64,000 bases of DNA, from the NCBI GenBank assembly GCA_033961575.1, contig CM066728.1, positions 104,112,852 through 104,176,851 of the forward strand, in the 5' to 3' direction. Shown here piece by piece: positions 61,106 through 64,000 of the stretch. The first letter of the stretch is position 1, and each line of letters opens with the position of its first letter. The position numbers and the translations under genes were made by a program. Origin of the DNA: Aselliscus stoliczkanus (taxonomy: Eukaryota > Chordata > Mammalia > Chiroptera > Hipposideridae). The notes under the pieces were generated by a model. The model was not told the DNA's origin, ran no database searches, and saw only the letters and a list, made by a program, of their open reading frames with translations.

Positions 61106-61796
61106 CGGTTTTTTTAATAGTTAAAAACTGGAGATTTTAAGGTGGAGAACAATCAGGTCACTTTAATTCTTTGTGTTATAAAAGGTAATTCTAATAAGAT
61201 TTGCTATGGAAGCTTGTTGATCCGAAGGGGCTGTGCAATGGACATTCCACATGACCAAATAGGGAGAAGGCTGGAGCCCCTCAAACCGTCTACTGGTAAA
61301 CCTGCTGCCAAGGTGGTCTCCAAACTTGCAAACGGACCCCCTGATCCTGTATAGCTTTCACTGGAGACGCCGACGTGTGAGAGAACGAATGGCTGAGACA
61401 TCTTTGGAAAGCAAAACACCTACCAAATTTCATGCTCATCTAGTTTCAACCTCAAGATTTGTTATGAAACCGCAAGCAAACACCAAACGAGAACACCCAC
61501 AGAGAGAGAGGAGCGAGGCTGGGTGCCCAGTGCACATGTCTCCCAGGCGAGGAGCTATGGTTCTGACAGGGAGGCTGCTCCCCTCAGTAAGACCACTAAC
61601 CATGGGGTCACATATTTGAGCCCTATGTCCTGTAGTCAGATTAAAATTCTTAATGAGAATTCTTCATGGAGCTCAAAGAAGTGGCTATGATGGACACCTA
61701 ACCTATGACGTCCAAGCTTATGGTCCTTTCTCTACTGAGGTTATGAAAACAGCCTAAGCATAACTGGAAGGCAAATCATTTAAAAAGAGGGAACAA

Positions 61797-62228
61797 GGGC
61801 CGGCCAAGTGGCGCATTAGTTAAGAGCTGGTTTTGGGATGCCAGCGGCCCCAGTTCGGATCCCACGTATGAGGGCCAGTGACACTGCCCTCCACAGCTAA
61901 CAACAGCTCCACCTGGAGCTGGGCTGCTGTGAGCCCCAGCGACGGTGTAGGCTGCAGCCCCTGCTGCAGTGGGCTGCCACAGGCTACAGTGAGTGGCCGG
62001 CAGCCAGCATGAGCAGCTGGCAGCCAGTGTGAGCTGCCAATAGCCGCGGTGAGCCACCATCCAGAGGCCAGCGACTGATCTGCCTCATCCGGGAAGAGCG
62101 CAATGACGATACCAACATGGGCCAGTGAAGCAACATCCTCCACAGCTAGACTGAAGAACAAAAGGACAGCAACTTGTCTGTTCCCCTCTCCCAATTCCCC
62201 AATAAAATCTTTAAAAAAAAAAAAAAAG
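61797..62228 (+). mobile_element. Long tRNA-headed SINE, full length, with internal duplication
   Basis: Same family as 7481-7872 with the TTAAGAGCTGGTTTTGGGAT subfamily phrase shared with 47774-48169. The body carries an extra copy of the GGCAGCCAG/GAGC segment near 61998-62035, making this 432-bp copy longer than 7481-7872. A perfect 10-bp target duplication (GAGGGAACAA) lies at 61787-61796 and 62229-62238. It ends in a 15-base A run. Confidence 0.92.
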
Positions 62229-64000
62229 GAGGGAACAAAGTTGACGTAGCCCTGTGGCTGCTCTTCTGGGCAGGGAAAACTCTGTTAGTAGATGTGACCG
62301 CCTTCCATGTATCAGAATTTCAAGGGTCTTACTTTTATTCCGTGAAGGGGAGATATAAATGCGTTTTGACTTGAAGGTAAGGAAATACTTCCTAAGACGT
62401 CCTAGTCTGGTGGGCACGCTGCAGTTGCCCGGGCAGGGCTCCGTGCCCCAGTCAAGAGCCATCAGCGATGCCAGCCCCCTTCCACACCACGCCACTGTCC
62501 CTAAGCCAGGCTCTGCTTCTGCTCTGATCACTTGATCTGCATGGAAACCTCGCACACTGCTATAATTTATGCAGATACCAAGAAATTCCTTTCAATAATA
62601 TATCCACTGAGTTTAGTTGCCTTTAAATCCCTAACTCGCCGCCATTCATTTTATCCAAATAAAAACACCCCGGGCTCTTTCAACTTTGCTGCCAGTTCGA
62701 AATTTTTGATAATGAAACACTGCAGAGAGAAATGCCTCATGGCACTAGCATTTGTAGATCATTTTCGGGCAGGTCAGAGCAGCAGTTAATCTTCTGGGTT
62801 TATTTACAATTCTGAATCCGGCAGTGTTTAGGGAAGAGATTTTCCCTGTGTATTCTTATGCTTCAACGATCTTCCAGTCAGCCAAGCAGCTTGTCCTGTT
62901 TCGACTTTATCCCCGTCCTTCCTAGGGGCCCACTACCACTCTCCTGCCCCACCCCAGTTCCAGGGGAGGCCATACCCCATGCTGTGCTACCCTTCCAGCT
63001 GACAGCTGATGCGTATGCGGAGGGCACCGAGGTCCTCTTCCCACTCACAGTAACGTCCAGTCAGTGATACACTGCTCCCTGCTTGGTGACAGTTCCCAAC
63101 ATCCTACAGACGGTGCCATTGTATCTGAAGGGGCGGAGGTCCTGTTACTTTAAAAAGAAGTAACAGGAAACGCTTTTATTTGTCCTTTATCATAAAACTA
63201 GTTAAGTGCATGAGGTTGGTAAGCAGAACCTGACTGCTGAGCCCTGAAAGTCTCCACTCGCAGCTTTCACGTGAGGCGATTAGGTTTTTCCTCTTTTATG
63301 CTCCGCTCACACCTGAAAGGTTCCTGGCACTGAGACCACTGCTCATTAGTGTCTTGTGCGACATGCCAGCGGCCTTGCCGAAATCCCAGGCAAGCCAGGG
63401 CCTCTGTCTCTCCTTTACGGACTTTGCTCCTTGAGAGACACTGTTTCTAGGTTTATGAAACACTATTTCCTTCTTAGACGCATCAGTGCAAATCCCTATG
63501 AATATAGTTTCCCCCACAAAATTATCCCTGAAAAAGCTGTATCGGCATATCTTCGTTAGGATAAGGCGGCCACTGGCCTCTCCTCAGATGTCTTCCCAGA
63601 GGCCACGGGCTCCTACGCTCTTTGTCCACATCCGGAAAGGGTGCTTCACCGGCCACGGTAGTTTCCGCACCGGATGCCCAGTCAGAGCTCATCGCTTTCC
63701 GCTTGTTTAAGCGCGTCTGTGAGGGAGGCTTGTGGGGGTGTGGGGAGGGTCACAGGCACACAGTATACGTTCCAGTGTTCTGAACAGCACAACAGCTAGT
63801 GCAGCCACTGTGAAGTCAGAGTCCATACAACCTATTCAGTAATTGTGACAGGCACGACAGCTGCCTGCCCCAAAGCCACGTTCCGCCCCAGCCCCAGAGG
63901 GCAGAGCTTGCCCGCGGCTGGGGGCTGCGAAGCTGGATGCCCCCCGCCAGCCTGGTCACGGACCCTCCTCCCAGACGGCAGGAATGTCGGGAAGTGCCAG

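Larger units (their letters stand above)
1..64000 (-). other. TRIO: TRIO locus, internal segment (spectrin-repeat region)
   Basis: The whole window lies inside one gene read on the minus strand; start and end are outside it. TRIO is a large cytoplasmic multidomain protein (Sec14 domain, nine spectrin-like repeats, two DH-PH exchange domains, SH3, Ig and kinase domains) that activates Rac1/RhoG and RhoA in axon guidance, cell migration and actin control. The eight exons seen here encode spectrin-like repeats 3 to 6 by my count. The identification rests on near-identity over 448 residues to the TRIO sequence as I remember it. The paralogue KALRN fits less well: TRIO-type residues such as MNDFDTEDLTIAEQRLQHHA are present where I recall kalirin having different ones. 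The intron sizes, in transcription order, are 10509, 11097, 12088, 16648, 932, 3890 and 918 bp. Confidence 0.96.
57427..64000 (-). other. TRIO: TRIO intron upstream of the first exon seen, open at window end
   Basis: No further TRIO exon was found up to 64000; the preceding exon must lie beyond. It holds one long SINE (61797-62228), a possible DNA-transposon relic (60900-61105) and a 22-bp tandem duplication (60036-60079). Stretches 57430-60030 and 62240-64000 have no gene or element I recognise. Confidence 0.8.

Noticed and set aside
61820..62194. Open frames across the SINEs here and at 7259-7837 and 47704-47994.
   Set aside because: They lie in SINE sequence and give similar peptides because the copies are related; none is a gene.

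Overview
The window is vertebrate, almost certainly mammalian, nuclear DNA: short exons with GT-AG borders lie in kilobase-scale introns full of SINEs, MIR and L1 remnants, microsatellites and a minisatellite. The only gene I can support is TRIO (triple functional domain protein, a Rho-family guanine nucleotide exchange factor), read on the minus strand. Both ends of the gene lie outside the window. The SINEs are two tRNA-headed families that share a 3' tail. They resemble, from memory, the repeats of rhinolophoid bats (horseshoe and leaf-nosed bats), so a bat is my best guess, with moderate confidence.

Eight TRIO exons can be placed to the base. In transcription order they are 57426-57295, 46785-46555, 35457-35335, 23246-23055, 6406-6237, 5304-5130, 1239-1044 and 125-1 (the last continues past the window edge). 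Together they give 1344 coding bases, exactly 448 codons, with no stop or frameshift. They encode four consecutive spectrin-like repeats, by my count the third to sixth of nine, from the rod between the N-terminal Sec14 domain and the first DH-PH exchange domain. Each repeat is encoded by a pair of exons, and every intron between repeats is phase 0.

Layout from high to low coordinate: 57427-64000 is intron with one long SINE. 46786-57294 is intron with two SINE copies close together in opposite orientation, a truncated dimeric SINE, a (TG)17 tract and L1/MIR remnants. 35458-46554 is intron with an 84-bp mariner-type palindrome. 23247-35334 is intron with a complete dimeric SINE and a 1.66-kb minisatellite (23964-25622) of about 52 units lying 717 bp upstream of an exon. 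6407-23054 is intron with two long SINEs, one nested in an old L1. The last three introns are short (0.9, 3.9 and 0.9 kb).

No second gene, RNA gene, CRISPR array or prokaryotic-type system is visible. The long open frames at 23.8-25.7 kb are a product of the minisatellite and are not a gene. The points most worth a second look are the internal 723-bp higher-order duplication and dense E-box/splice-donor-like motif of the minisatellite, the exon-pair architecture of the spectrin repeats, the weak splice sites of exon 6406-6237, the SINE families with a shared tail, and the mariner hairpin.
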